Positions 1-8,909 of a stretch of DNA of 35,802 nt are shown in pieces. A program made the translations under genes and the position numbers. Within the stretch, counting starts at the first letter, position 1, and each line of letters begins with the position of its first letter. A model generated the notes under the pieces. It ran no database searches, was not told the origin of the DNA, and was given only the letters and a program-made list of their open reading frames with translations. Origin of the DNA: an uncultured Chloroflexota bacterium (lineage in GTDB: Bacteria; Chloroflexota; Chloroflexia; Thermomicrobiales; UBA6265); assembly GCA_937870845.1 (NCBI GenBank), contig CALMZR010000286.1, forward strand, positions 1-35,802. Direction: 5' to 3'.

Positions 1-656
1 CGCCGATCGGGTTGGCGGTCCCCACGCGGGCCGCCCTGACGGTTCGCGATCTTCGCCTGACCCCGGGCCAGAGTGGCGCGGTCGTGGCTTGGGAAGCGGG
101 ACTCGATGTCGCGGTGCTGGCGGCGATCTCGGCGGCGTGGCTGGCGCTCGGCGGGCTGGAGCTCGTGCAGGCGCTTGATATCGATGGGCGCGCCGTACTG
201 CTTGCCGCAGGCGCACTCATGATAGGCGCTGTGGGAGCCGTAGCCATTTCGAGGGTCGCTGTCGTACGGCGGCGCGTGGCGCCGTTCATGGGCAATCTGC
301 TATCCGGGCCGAGGCGGCATCCGGCGCTGGCGGTGCTGGCCGTGCTGCTGACGGTGATCTTCTGGGGCGCGCAGATTGGCGTGATGGCTGGGCTGCTGGG
401 TATCTTTGGCGTGTCCCCGTCGCCACCATTGCTTGTGGGCGTGATGGGACTCCCGGTGCTGATCGGGATGCTGAGCCCGGTCCCCGGCGGGGCCGGGGTG
501 CGCGAGGCGCTGATGGCGGCGGTCGCCGGGTTGAGTGGGTTTGCGGCGGGGCCGGTGATCCTGGCGGCCGTTGCGTATCGCCTGGCGCTGTTTGCCGTGA
601 CGCCGCTCGTCTGGATCGCGGTGCGATTAGTCCGAACCGTCATGAACCGGCGATAA
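1..656 (+). CDS. Flippase-like/lysylphosphatidylglycerol synthase TM-region family protein, C-terminal part (5' end outside window)
   Basis: The frame is open from the first base, so the TTG at 12 in the ORF track is unlikely to be the real start and the gene is cut by the window edge. About 215 residues remain, with at least five hydrophobic segments. Near residue 160 is the motif LSPVPGGAGVREA, which resembles the P-x-PGG-x-GVREA signature of the UPF0104/LPG-synthase transmembrane family (flippase-like membrane proteins, often linked to envelope glycolipids). It lies about 50 bases ahead of a methyltransferase on the same strand, so the two may be cotranscribed. The family assignment rests mainly on that motif and the hydrophobic pattern. 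The substrate cannot be read from the sequence. Confidence 0.75.
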   Translation, partial: PIGLAVPTRAALTVRDLRLTPGQSGAVVAWEAGLDVAVLAAISAAWLALGGLELVQALDIDGRAVLLAAGALMIGAVGAVAISRVAVVRRRVAPFMGNLLSGPRRHPALAVLAVLLTVIFWGAQIGVMAGLLGIFGVSPSPPLLVGVMGLPVLIGMLSPVPGGAGVREALMAAVAGLSGFAAGPVILAAVAYRLALFAVTPLVWIAVRLVRTVMNRR

Positions 657-708
657 TGCGCGCATCGCGGCGCAAGACCCCAAGATTGCGAAGTGGAGCA
701 TTCCCCGC

Positions 709-1335
709 ATGAATCTCGAAGCGCATGCCCGGCTGTCGAGCAATTACCGCAAGCACACCGCGGCAAACCCGATCCAGCGGGCGTTGATCGAGCGCTTTCA
801 CGGCAAGATCGTTTCGGAGATCGCCGCGCTCTCGCCCCGGACGTTCCTCGACGCGGGGTGCGGCGAGGGGTTCGTGGCGCGGCGGGTGTTGCGCGAGATT
901 CCGGGGATCGCGCTGACCGGCTGCGACGTCTCCGATACGGCGTTGGCCGTGGCCGCCCGGTCGAATCCGGATGGTCGATTCGTTTCAGGAAGCGTGGTTT
1001 CCCTGCCATTCGCGGACAAATCGTTCGACATCGTCGGCTGCTTCGAGGTGCTGGAGCATCTGCCTGGCGATCTGCCGCGTCAGGCGCTGGCCGAGATGGC
1101 GCGGGTGGCGCGGCGCTCGGTGGTGCTCAGCGTGCCCCACGAGCCGGTCTTCTGCCTGGCGAACGCGGCGCGCGGCAAGAACTGGGACGTGCGCCCGCGC
1201 GGCAGCGATCCCGACCACAAGCAGTTTTGGTCGCGGGCCGCGTTTGGCCGGCTGGTGGAGGAGCAGCTTCGCGTGCGCAAGTTGGAGGGCTCGCTGCCGT
1301 GGACGATCTGCGTCGCGGACGTGCCCGAAGCCTGA
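709..1335 (+). CDS. Class I SAM-dependent methyltransferase
   Basis: This 208-residue protein has the glycine-rich SAM-binding motif I FLDAGCGEG near residues 45-53. An acidic motif II follows (GCDVSD) and then the post-motif FDIVGCFEVLEHL, a pattern typical of the Methyltransf_11 family. The length suits a single-domain enzyme. The ATG at 709 has a GGAG about 11 bases upstream. The overlapping 224-residue ORF starting at 693 is an out-of-frame shadow rich in Arg and Ala. The acceptor substrate is unknown. Its position after a flippase-like membrane protein suggests, but does not prove, a role in envelope lipid or glycan modification. Confidence 0.85.
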   Translation: MNLEAHARLSSNYRKHTAANPIQRALIERFHGKIVSEIAALSPRTFLDAGCGEGFVARRVLREIPGIALTGCDVSDTALAVAARSNPDGRFVSGSVVSLPFADKSFDIVGCFEVLEHLPGDLPRQALAEMARVARRSVVLSVPHEPVFCLANAARGKNWDVRPRGSDPDHKQFWSRAAFGRLVEEQLRVRKLEGSLPWTICVADVPEA

Positions 1336-1406
1336 CCGCGACCCACACGACCCGCGGCCTGGGCTGAGGCCGCCCGCAAGCTCCGCGGCGGATCGGATGA
1401 CGTGAC

Positions 1407-3035
1407 ATGGATGCCCGAGAGCGTCGCTGCGGTCTCTGCGGACACGTGAATCCCGCGGTGGCGGAGTTCTGCGCCGATTGCGGGATTCTGCTGTCGAGCG
1501 TCGCGGTTGCCGAATCGGCGCGGGCGCGGCAGACGCAATTCGCGCTGCCCGATTATCTCCTGGCCGCGAGAGAGCGAGACCGTGAGGAGCGGCGGCGGCG
1601 GTTGGCCCTGGAGACCGGCGAAGGGGTCGGATTGCTCTGGACGGGCGCCATTGCCGCGGTATTCGCGCTCTGGTTCGGCGGCGGGGCCGGGATCGGGGCG
1701 CCGGTCTTCGCGCTGGGCGTGCTGGCGCTCCTGACGGGGTTCTGGCGGCTGCGCCGCGACGCGCGCAACATGGCGCGGGCGGGAACGGCGACGGTGGTGA
1801 TCTCGGCCGTCGTGCTTGGCGCCGCGTTGGCCCAGACGCTTGGATATGGCGACACACGAATCCCTACACCGACCCCAACGCCGGCGGCGCCGACCCCGAC
1901 GCCCGATCCGGCCGAGGAGCCCGGCGCGCTACTGACGGCAGGCGCGGTGGCGCCCATGCTGCGGGGCAACGCGGCGCGCACTGGGGCGCTGGCCGGTCCG
2001 GCGCCGCTGGAGCGGCCAGTCGTGCGCTGGAAGGCGTTCGTCGGCGGGGAGAGCTACGCCTCGCCCATCGTGGGCGAAAGCGCGGTCTACATTGCGACCA
2101 AGGCCGGAAGCGTCGTCGCTCTCGGATTGGCCACCGGCGAAGAGGTCTGGCGGGCCGACGTCGGCGACTACATCGCACGCTCCACGCCAGCGCTGAGCGG
2201 GGACACGCTCTACGTTGCCGCCGGGTACTCGCTGCTCGCCCTCGATGCCGAGACGGGGCGGGAGCGCTGGTCCGTGCCGTTGCGCTTCGCCGGCTCCTGC
2301 TCTCCCGTCGTGGTCGGGGACCTTCTCTACGTCGCGACCCAGGAGGGCCACGTCTCGGCGTTCACGACTGCGTCAGGCGACGAGGTCTGGCGCTACCGCA
2401 ACGACAACCTGCTCTTCGGCTCCCCGTCCGTGGCCGAGGGTGTCGTCGTCATCGGCGACGAGGCCGGGATTGTGACCGGGCTCGATATCGGGACGGGACG
2501 GGAAGTCTGGCAGCAGCCGGTGGGCGGGGAAATCTTCGCCACCCCGGCAATCGCCGACGGGGTCGTTTACGTCGCCACCACTGCGCCGTCGCTGGTCGCG
2601 CTCGACGTTCAGACCGGGGAGGAGCGATGGCGGCGCGGTGTCGGGGGTGAATCGTCGCCGGCGTTGGCAGGCGAATCGGTCTACCTGGGGGGCGACGACC
2701 AGTCGGTGCGTGCACTCGACCGGGAAACCGGAGAGATTCGTTGGAGCAGCCCGCTGGGGTACGCCATCCGGTCGTCGGCGACGGTGACGGACGAGGCAGT
2801 GCTGATCGGCAGCGGGCCGACGCTGAACGCCATCGACCCGCGCGACGGGAGCATCCTGTGGACGCACGTCACGGGCGGCGAGGTCACGGCCGACTTGGCG
2901 GCCGTGGGGGGGATGGTTGTCGTCGGGAGCCACGACGGCTACATCTACGCCCTTGGGGCGCCCGAACCAGGAGGAGCGGAAGGGATGGGGTTGCCAATTA
3001 CCGATGGGGGGGTTTTACTTGCGGGCGGCAGGTAG
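1407..3035 (+). CDS. Zinc-ribbon, membrane-anchored PQQ-like beta-propeller protein
   Basis: The 542-residue protein begins with a zinc ribbon whose four cysteines are C8, C11, C22 and C25 (CGLC...CADC). Two hydrophobic segments follow at about residues 75-110 and 125-145. Next is a Thr/Pro linker (TPTPTPAAPTPTPDP), then about 350 residues of PQQ-like repeats of the type ALDxETGxxxW (for example ALDAETGRERW, ALDVQTGEERW, ALDRETGEIRW). The expected arrangement is a cytoplasmic ribbon with an exported propeller held on the outer face. PQQ-like propellers occur both in quinoprotein dehydrogenases and in BamB-like scaffolds. I see no dehydrogenase active-site signature, so a scaffold or sensor role is more likely. 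It shares this architecture with the TolB-type protein at 15848-17551. Confidence 0.8.
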   Translation: MDARERRCGLCGHVNPAVAEFCADCGILLSSVAVAESARARQTQFALPDYLLAARERDREERRRRLALETGEGVGLLWTGAIAAVFALWFGGGAGIGAPVFALGVLALLTGFWRLRRDARNMARAGTATVVISAVVLGAALAQTLGYGDTRIPTPTPTPAAPTPTPDPAEEPGALLTAGAVAPMLRGNAARTGALAGPAPLERPVVRWKAFVGGESYASPIVGESAVYIATKAGSVVALGLATGEEVWRADVGDYIARSTPALSGDTLYVAAGYSLLALDAETGRERWSVPLRFAGSCSPVVVGDLLYVATQEGHVSAFTTASGDEVWRYRNDNLLFGSPSVAEGVVVIGDEAGIVTGLDIGTGREVWQQPVGGEIFATPAIADGVVYVATTAPSLVALDVQTGEERWRRGVGGESSPALAGESVYLGGDDQSVRALDRETGEIRWSSPLGYAIRSSATVTDEAVLIGSGPTLNAIDPRDGSILWTHVTGGEVTADLAAVGGMVVVGSHDGYIYALGAPEPGGAEGMGLPITDGGVLLAGGR

Positions 3036-3041
3036 TACAAT
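3014..3041 (+). promoter_or_regulatory. Sigma-70-like promoter for the small secreted protein gene
   Basis: TTTACT (3014-3019) and TACAAT (3036-3041) are separated by 16 bases. They match the TTGACA/TATAAT consensus at 4 and 5 of 6 positions. The elements overlap the stop of the PQQ-propeller gene and would start transcription about 90 bases ahead of the ATG at 3138. The hexamers stand out in this GC-rich context. Promoter function is inferred. Confidence 0.5.
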
Positions 3042-3137
3042 GCGCTGGGCGCACTGAGCGCCCGGCGACCAGCGGTCGGGGGGCTGCCTGTGTCGTCGGA
3101 CTTGGGCTCGGGGTGAGAGTCGCGGAGGGAAAGGTCA

Positions 3138-3518
3138 ATGAGCAACGTTTCGAAGAAGCGGCTGGGCGGGGCCCTGGTGAGTCTCGCAGTGCCGTTCATG
3201 CTGGCGGCTCCCGTTGCGGCGCAGCCGTCGGCTCCTGAAGTCGGCAACGTCGCGACGACGTGCATCATCGGGTATGTCATCGACATCAGCACCTGCCAGG
3301 GCGCCGTCACCGAGGGCGTCTACGAGGTGGTCGAGGGCGACGTGAACGCGGGTCTGCTCGAAGAGGGCGTGGACTACGTCGTCGATCTCGGCGCGGAGGC
3401 CGGCACGGAACCGGGCGACTTCCCGTACGACATCAACGACATCGCCATCAACCCGCTGCCGCCGCTGCCGCCGGCCCCACTGGCGCCGATCCCGGTGCCG
3501 GGGGTTCCGTTCCAGTAG
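3138..3518 (+). CDS. Small secreted protein with one Cys pair and a Pro-rich tail, function unknown
   Basis: The 126-residue protein has a clear Sec signal peptide: KKR, then a hydrophobic core (LVSLAVPFMLAAPV), then a probable cleavage after AAA/AQ near residues 28-30. The mature part has two cysteines 12 residues apart (TTCIIGYVIDISTC), an acidic middle, and a Pro-rich end (PLPPLPPAPLAP). A promoter lies about 100 bases upstream, a purine-rich ribosome-binding site (GAGGGAAAGG) just before the ATG, and a strong terminator after the stop, so it looks monocistronic and expressed. I do not recognise the family. The next small secreted protein has a similar Cys pair. Confidence 0.7.
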   Translation: MSNVSKKRLGGALVSLAVPFMLAAPVAAQPSAPEVGNVATTCIIGYVIDISTCQGAVTEGVYEVVEGDVNAGLLEEGVDYVVDLGAEAGTEPGDFPYDINDIAINPLPPLPPAPLAPIPVPGVPFQ

Positions 3519-3534
3519 ATTGCTCTAAGCAGCC

Positions 3535-3566
3535 AAGAGGCCGCGGGATCGATCTCGCGGCCTCTT
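3535..3566 (+). terminator. Intrinsic terminator
   Basis: A perfect 11-bp stem (AAGAGGCCGCG paired with CGCGGCCTCTT) with a 10-base loop is followed by TTTGTT. It begins 17 bases after the stop of the small secreted protein gene and separates it from the second small secreted gene. Confidence 0.85.
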
Positions 3567-3651
3567 TGTTGCACTCCCCGCAGGATTCCAGCGCTGATCG
3601 GCGCTACCCGCTCCCTGGCGCCCTCCTCCTCTCGGGAAGGGGTCGGGGCCC

Positions 3652-3915
3652 ATGCGTGATACACGGACCCGCCGCGCCGCGATCGCGGCCGGCGTCCTCG
3701 CTTACTTCGGGTTCATGGCCATGAATCAGGCATTGCCTGCCAGCGCCATGTCCTGCTTCACGATCGTTGGCAAGATGACGTGCATCGATGCGGCGGTCGC
3801 GCCGCCATCAACGCTCATGCCTCCCGCCATCACGCCGGTCGGCGGTGGGGAGGACGAAGAAGATCACCACATCGTCATCGAGGATGACGGCAGGCGGAGG
3901 GTGGCACGCGGATAG
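3652..3915 (+). CDS. Small secreted protein with a Cys pair and an acidic/His-containing tail, function unknown
   Basis: This 87-residue ORF starts with an Arg-rich stretch and a hydrophobic segment (AAIAAGVLAYFGFMAM). It has a likely signal-peptidase site after ALPASA. The short mature part contains two cysteines (SCFTIVGKMTC), a Pro-rich stretch, an acidic GGGEDEEDHHIVIEDD block and a basic end. A GGAAGGGG lies about 11 bases ahead of the ATG. It follows a terminator, so it needs its own promoter, which I could not identify. No family is recognised. The coding call rests on the signal peptide, the ribosome-binding site and resemblance to the preceding gene. Confidence 0.55.
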   Translation: MRDTRTRRAAIAAGVLAYFGFMAMNQALPASAMSCFTIVGKMTCIDAAVAPPSTLMPPAITPVGGGEDEEDHHIVIEDDGRRRVARG

Positions 3916-3937
3916 CGCCCGCCGAGCCAACATCGTT

Positions 3938-4022
3938 TCGTTCCGAGCGCCGCGAGGAATCTCGGCGTCAGGGACCTGAGCCAACTGGCAAAGCCGAGCT
4001 TCCTTCTCCGTTGAAACGACAC
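3938..4022. repeat. Dispersed imperfect palindromic repeat, copy A
   Basis: The left arm contains TTCCGAGCGCCGCGAGGAAT followed by CTCGGCG. The right arm is GCCGAGCTTCCTTCTCCG followed by TTGAAACG. The arms are imperfect reverse complements. The left arm is shared with copies B (13576-13655) and C (18817-18900). It fills most of the 139-base gap between the second small secreted gene and the end of ppc. Confidence 0.6.
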
Positions 4023-4054
4023 GAAGTCCACGCGCGTCTGCTTCCGACGCCGAG

Positions 4055-6808
4055 CTATCCCGTGCTCTTCAAGCCGCCGGCGATGCCGTTGACGGTGCGC
4101 AGGATCGCGCGCAAGGTTGCGTCCTGGGCGTCCCCGGAGCGAAGGCGGCGCAGCAGCTCGACCTGGACGAATGACATCGGATCGACATAGGGATTGCGGC
4201 GGTCGATCGAGCGGCGCAGGACGGGCTCGCGGTCGAGCAGGCGTTCCTGACCGGTCAGGCGCAAGATCTCTTGCGTGGCGCGATCATGCTCGTCCCGGAT
4301 GCGGTCCCAGATGCGTTGCCGCACCGCCGCATCCGAGACGAGGTCGGCGTAGCGCGCGGCGATGTCAAGATCCGACTTGGCGAGGGCCATCTCGGCGTTG
4401 CCGATCGTGGCCGCGAAGAATGGCCATTCCCGCTGCATCGCTTGCAGAAACTCCAGACCGAATTTCCGGCGCCCGCGGTGCAGTCCCTCGCCGAGCCCGA
4501 ACCATCCGGGAAGCACGAACCGCGACTGCGTCCAGGCAAAGACCCAGGGGATTGCGCGCAAGTCCTCGATGCGGCGCGACTGCTGGCGCCGCACGGGCCT
4601 GGAGCCGATCTGGAGGCGGGCGATCTCGGAGAGGGGCGTCGCCTCTTCGAAGAATCGGGCGAAGTCCTCGTCGCCATAGACAAGCTCGCGGTACGCCGAG
4701 ACCGATGCCGCCGCCATGTGAGCGATTGCGGCCTCGAACTCGGCGAGCCGACCGGGATTGGGCGAAGCAAGGACGCCGACCGTGCTGGCCAGGGATGCGC
4801 CGACGACCAGCTCGAGCTCACGGTGAGCGACGGGGGTGGTCGCGTAGCGGGAGGCGATGACCTCGCCCTGCTCGGTCAGCTTCACCCGGCCCATCACCGA
4901 TGCTGGAGGCTGGGCGAGGATGGCGATGTTCGTTGGTCCTCCGCCGCGGCCGATGGCGCCGCCCCGGCCATGGAAAAAGGTGTGGCGCACGCCACGTTCG
5001 GCGAAGAGCCGGGTCAGGTCGCGTTGCGCCTCGTAGAGCGCCCAGGCCGACCCGAGATAGCCGATCTCTTTGTTTGAGTCGGAGTAGCCGACCATCACCT
5101 CCTGAATCTCACCCGCGCTGTCGAGGGCGCGGCGATAGGCGGGGGTGTCCAGGAGCGTGGTCATGGTCTCCGGAGCGTGGCGCAGTCCCTTTTCCTGCTC
5201 GAAGAGGGGGGCGATCGCCAGGCGCGCATCCGCGCCGCCGGGTTGGGCGAGCCCGGACTCCTTCATCAGGAGGAGCACGGCCAGCACGTCGGACGGCGCC
5301 TCGGCGCCGGAGACGACGTACGTTTCGATGGCCCCATGATGCGCGCCGGAGAGCGCCTCGGCGATGAGCCGGAACGTGCCGACGACGTCATGGGTCTCCG
5401 TGGTAAACCCATCGAGGCGCGTCGGGATCAGCGGGCGCGGGTTGTCGATCTCCTGGATGAGGAGGGCGGCGCGTTTTCGCTCCTTGAGGGCGAGATAGTC
5501 GCCGCAGACGCCGGTCTGGCGGAAGATGTCGGCGAGGGCAGCCGCGTGGCGCTTCGCGTGGTCCCGCACGTCCATGATGGCGAGGTGGAATCCGAAGACC
5601 TCGACGACGCGGATGACATCGCGGAGATCGCCGTCGGCGATCAGGTCCGCGCCTTGTGAGCGCAGCGAGGCGTCGATGAGGCGAAGATCGTCGAGCAGCT
5701 CGCGTGACGTGACGTATCCGCCGGTATGGAGTTCGCGGGCGGCGCGCAGGCGCTCCCGCATCAGCGTCAGCGCCTGCCGGTACGGCTCGCCGGCGTTGGC
5801 CCGCTGCACCTGCGCCGCGGTTTCGGGGAACATGGCAGCAAGTCGATCGACGAGAGGTTGGAGTAGCTCGGCCGGACCAGCCACGGCCTCAGCGACGGAG
5901 AGGCGGCCGGCCAATTCGATGAGGCGGTGTTCCAGTAGACCGAGCGCGGCCGAGCGCATCAGCCCAAGCGCCTCGCGTGTCACCTCGGGAGTCACGTTCG
6001 GGTTGCCGTCGCGATCGCCGCCGATCCAGGTGCCGAGCATCAGCAGCGGGGGCACGGCGATATCGGCGCCGGGGTAATGCCTGGCGATGGCGTCCTCGAG
6101 GTCGCGGTAGAGGCGGGGGATGACGTCGACGAACGTCGAAAGCAGGTAGACCAGGCTGGTCCGCACCTCGTCCAGGACGGTCAGCTTCGTGGCGCGCACC
6201 TCCTCGGAGTACCAGACCTCCTCGATGGTGTGGGCCAGCAACTGTCGGGCGCGCGTCGTTTCGGTGGGGAGCATGGCGCGCTCGTCCAGGTCGCGCAGGA
6301 CGCCGAAGATGCGGGCCAACTTGGCGATGATCGTGCGCCGCCGCGCCTCAGTCGGGTGCGCGGTCAGCACCAGACGAATCTGGGCCAGCTCCAGCAACTC
6401 GCTGAGACGCTCGGCATCGACGCCGCGGGATGCCAGGAGGCCAATCGCCTCGTCGATCGAGCCGCGCCGGAACCCGCCGGATTCCGCTTCCCGGCGGCGG
6501 ATGCGACGGATGCGCTCGCTGTCCTCGGCCAGGTTGATGAGCTGAAAGTAGCTGGTGAACGCGCGCACCAGCGTTTCCGCCTCGTCGTCAGGTAGCTCGC
6601 GCACGAGCGCGTCGAGTTGGACGCCCGTCTGCAGGTTGCCGCCGCGCAACTCCTTGGCGAGGCCCCGCGCCGTCTCCGTCTGTGCGAACGCCCGTTCCCC
6701 GCCGGAGGCGCGCAAGACGTCGCCAAGCATGCCCGCGAGAAGATAGATGTCGTCCGAGAGGGTTCGTGGCTCGCCCTTTGGACGCTGCGTCGATTCCGTC
6801 TCAGCCAT
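4055..6808 (-). CDS. ppc: Phosphoenolpyruvate carboxylase
   Basis: The enzyme carboxylates PEP with bicarbonate to oxaloacetate, replenishing the TCA cycle in the cytoplasm. At 917 residues it has the usual length of bacterial PEPC. Visible motifs are the catalytic-His loop LTAHPTEARR (H151), GTWIGGDRDGNPNVT, GYSDSNKEIGYLGSAW, the mobile loop FHGRGGAIGRGGGP, EQGEVIASRY, and IGSRPVRRQ. The C-terminus reads GGLKSTG. In E. coli the end is QNTG, and the Asn there helps bind the inhibitor aspartate; here it is Ser (codon AGC). The start ATG at 6808 is divergent from the S9 peptidase gene, with about 130 bases of shared upstream DNA. Identification is secure; altered feedback control is inference. 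Confidence 0.97.
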   Translation of the reverse strand: MAETESTQRPKGEPRTLSDDIYLLAGMLGDVLRASGGERAFAQTETARGLAKELRGGNLQTGVQLDALVRELPDDEAETLVRAFTSYFQLINLAEDSERIRRIRRREAESGGFRRGSIDEAIGLLASRGVDAERLSELLELAQIRLVLTAHPTEARRRTIIAKLARIFGVLRDLDERAMLPTETTRARQLLAHTIEEVWYSEEVRATKLTVLDEVRTSLVYLLSTFVDVIPRLYRDLEDAIARHYPGADIAVPPLLMLGTWIGGDRDGNPNVTPEVTREALGLMRSAALGLLEHRLIELAGRLSVAEAVAGPAELLQPLVDRLAAMFPETAAQVQRANAGEPYRQALTLMRERLRAARELHTGGYVTSRELLDDLRLIDASLRSQGADLIADGDLRDVIRVVEVFGFHLAIMDVRDHAKRHAAALADIFRQTGVCGDYLALKERKRAALLIQEIDNPRPLIPTRLDGFTTETHDVVGTFRLIAEALSGAHHGAIETYVVSGAEAPSDVLAVLLLMKESGLAQPGGADARLAIAPLFEQEKGLRHAPETMTTLLDTPAYRRALDSAGEIQEVMVGYSDSNKEIGYLGSAWALYEAQRDLTRLFAERGVRHTFFHGRGGAIGRGGGPTNIAILAQPPASVMGRVKLTEQGEVIASRYATTPVAHRELELVVGASLASTVGVLASPNPGRLAEFEAAIAHMAAASVSAYRELVYGDEDFARFFEEATPLSEIARLQIGSRPVRRQQSRRIEDLRAIPWVFAWTQSRFVLPGWFGLGEGLHRGRRKFGLEFLQAMQREWPFFAATIGNAEMALAKSDLDIAARYADLVSDAAVRQRIWDRIRDEHDRATQEILRLTGQERLLDREPVLRRSIDRRNPYVDPMSFVQVELLRRLRSGDAQDATLRAILRTVNGIAGGLKSTG

Positions 6809-6938
6809 GGCGTGGGTATCCGTGCCTTTCGCGCCGCCGCGACCGCCCTCAGCATTCTATGCGGCCTCCGTGCCGCCGCCTTATCATGGGCGCACAAGGA
6901 CGCCCGTGCCGATCTGGCGCGCCATGATGGAGGAACCG

Positions 6939-8909
6939 TTGGTCACGAAAACCCTGGCCGTCGAACGAGTCTCGGTGGAGGCGGTTGCCGCTCCCGCGGC
7001 AGTCATTACCCCGGAGGAGCTTGCCGATCGCGTCGTGCCGTCCGATCCGCGCATCTCGCCTGACGGCGACCGGGTAGCGTTCGTTGCGGCGCACGTCGGC
7101 AAGAAGGGCGAGCATCGGGAGCGCGCCATCTGGATCGGTCAGGTTGGGGAGCCGGCGCGTCCGCTCACGGCCGGGACGGCCAACGATCATTCGCCGCGCT
7201 GGGCGCCCGACGGCGCGCGGTTGCTGTTCCAATCCGACCGACTCAAGCCGGGAGACGATGAAGAGCGGCTCTTTATTCTCCCGGTTGGCGGTGGAGAGGC
7301 CCAACCGCTCGGCGACATCGGCGGCGAGATGAGCCAGCTGGAATGGTCGCCAGATGGCCGCTTCGTGGCCCTGCTGCGCCGGGATCCGGTCCCGGAAGCG
7401 GTCACGGCGCGCAAGAAGGAGCGGGACGACGCCGTCGTCGTCGAAGAGGAACCTCGCTATACCCGCCTCTGGGTCATCGACGTCGAAAGCGGCCGGGGGC
7501 GCTGTCTCACGTCCGGCGAGCGGGAGATTCGTTGCTTCGGCTGGGTCCCCGATGGTGAAACGCTCGTCGCCGTTTCGACGGATGCAGCCGAGTACGATGC
7601 GGTGCTGGGCGCCGCAGAGCTCTGGCAGGTTCCCGTAACTGGAGGGATGCCGCGCCGCATCGCCCGCCTGCGCACGACGCCGTCGCTGCCGGTCGTCACC
7701 GAGACATCGGCGGGACCCGTTGTGGCGATGCGGGCAGACGGCCACCGTGAGCAGCCATCCGATTCGGTCTGGGTCGTCCCCCTATGCGGCGGAGAGGCGC
7801 GCAACCTGCTGCCCGAGCTTTCCGGCACTGTAGAGGAGCTGGCGCCATTGCCGGCGGTATCGGGGCACGTTGCGGCGCGAGTCATCGAGCGCACGCACGG
7901 CCGAATACAGGCGGTCGACGTGATGGATGGAAAAGTGACGCCGCTGACGCCGCTGGCGCTCGCGGAACGGGGAAGTGTGCTGCACGGCATCTCGTTCTCC
8001 GAGGACGGTTGCAAGGTGGCCGCCATCTGGAGTGACGCGACGACGCCGGAAGAGGTCTACCTGGGCGGTGTCCAGGGTTCGGTCGAAGCGGTGACGACGT
8101 TCGGTGAAACCTTCCAGGGGCGGCTGCAACCGACCGAGCACGTGACGTGGCTGAGCGACGATGGCGTCGAGATCGAAGGGCTCCTCACCTACCCGATAGG
8201 CTATCAGCCCGGTCATCGTTATCCCCTGATCGTCGAGGTCCACGGGGGTCCGTCCTGGCAGTGGGAAGATCGGGTCATGCTCGACTGGCACGACTGGGCG
8301 CAGATGCTGGCCGGCCGCGGGTATGCGGTGCTGATGCCTAATCCCCGCGGCAGCACCGGATACGGGCACGCCTTCCAGCAACTCCTGCAAGACGACGTCG
8401 GCGGCGGCGAGTCGCGCGATCTGGTCGCGGGGGCGCTGGCCATGGTTGAGCGCGGCATCGCCGACCGGGACCGGCTCGGCATCGCGGGCTGGAGCTGGGG
8501 CGGCTACCTCACCGCCTGGACCATCACTCAGACGGATATCTTCGCCGCGGCGGTGATGGGCGCCGGGCTTTCCAACATGATCTCGGACCACGGGCAGGGC
8601 GACATCCCCTCTGCCAACCTGCTCTACTATCCCGGCCAGCCGTATGACCACACGGACAGCTATTGGAGATCATCACCGATCCGTTACGCCGCGGCCGTGC
8701 GCACGCCGACGCTGATCGTGCATGGCGATGAGGACGCTCGCGTCCACCCCGCGCAAGGGATGGAGTTCTTCCGCGCCCTGAAAACGCGCGGCGTTCCGGT
8801 GCGCTTCGTCCGCTACCCGCGGGAGAAGCACGGATTCGAGGAGCGCGCTCATCAGATTGACCTGATGAATCGGATTCTGGACTGGTTCGGGCAGTACTTG
8901 CGTGGGTGA
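6939..8909 (+). CDS. S9 family serine peptidase (acylaminoacyl/prolyl oligopeptidase type)
   Basis: An N-terminal TolB/WD-like propeller (repeats such as SPRWAPDGARLLF and QLEWSPDGRFVAL) precedes a C-terminal alpha/beta-hydrolase domain. The nucleophile is in GWSWGGY (Ser about residue 519), the acid in VHGDEDARVHP and the His in EKHGFEER, completing the S9 triad. The family cleaves short peptides in the cytoplasm, and no signal peptide is seen. The ORF track extends to 6747, inside ppc. I prefer the TTG at 6939 because GGAGGA (6929-6934) lies about 5 bases ahead. The ATGs at 6924/6927 lack a ribosome-binding site. The gene converges on the M20 peptidase gene. Confidence 0.92.
   Translation: MVTKTLAVERVSVEAVAAPAAVITPEELADRVVPSDPRISPDGDRVAFVAAHVGKKGEHRERAIWIGQVGEPARPLTAGTANDHSPRWAPDGARLLFQSDRLKPGDDEERLFILPVGGGEAQPLGDIGGEMSQLEWSPDGRFVALLRRDPVPEAVTARKKERDDAVVVEEEPRYTRLWVIDVESGRGRCLTSGEREIRCFGWVPDGETLVAVSTDAAEYDAVLGAAELWQVPVTGGMPRRIARLRTTPSLPVVTETSAGPVVAMRADGHREQPSDSVWVVPLCGGEARNLLPELSGTVEELAPLPAVSGHVAARVIERTHGRIQAVDVMDGKVTPLTPLALAERGSVLHGISFSEDGCKVAAIWSDATTPEEVYLGGVQGSVEAVTTFGETFQGRLQPTEHVTWLSDDGVEIEGLLTYPIGYQPGHRYPLIVEVHGGPSWQWEDRVMLDWHDWAQMLAGRGYAVLMPNPRGSTGYGHAFQQLLQDDVGGGESRDLVAGALAMVERGIADRDRLGIAGWSWGGYLTAWTITQTDIFAAAVMGAGLSNMISDHGQGDIPSANLLYYPGQPYDHTDSYWRSSPIRYAAAVRTPTLIVHGDEDARVHPAQGMEFFRALKTRGVPVRFVRYPREKHGFEERAHQIDLMNRILDWFGQYLRG

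Noticed and set aside
12-14. TTG at 12 as start of the first gene
   Set aside because: The frame is open to the window edge and the family is longer, so this is an internal codon.
693-1367. 224-residue plus-strand ORF overlapping the methyltransferase
   Set aside because: It shows no domain, has skewed Arg/Gly composition, and lies out of frame with the clear methyltransferase motifs.
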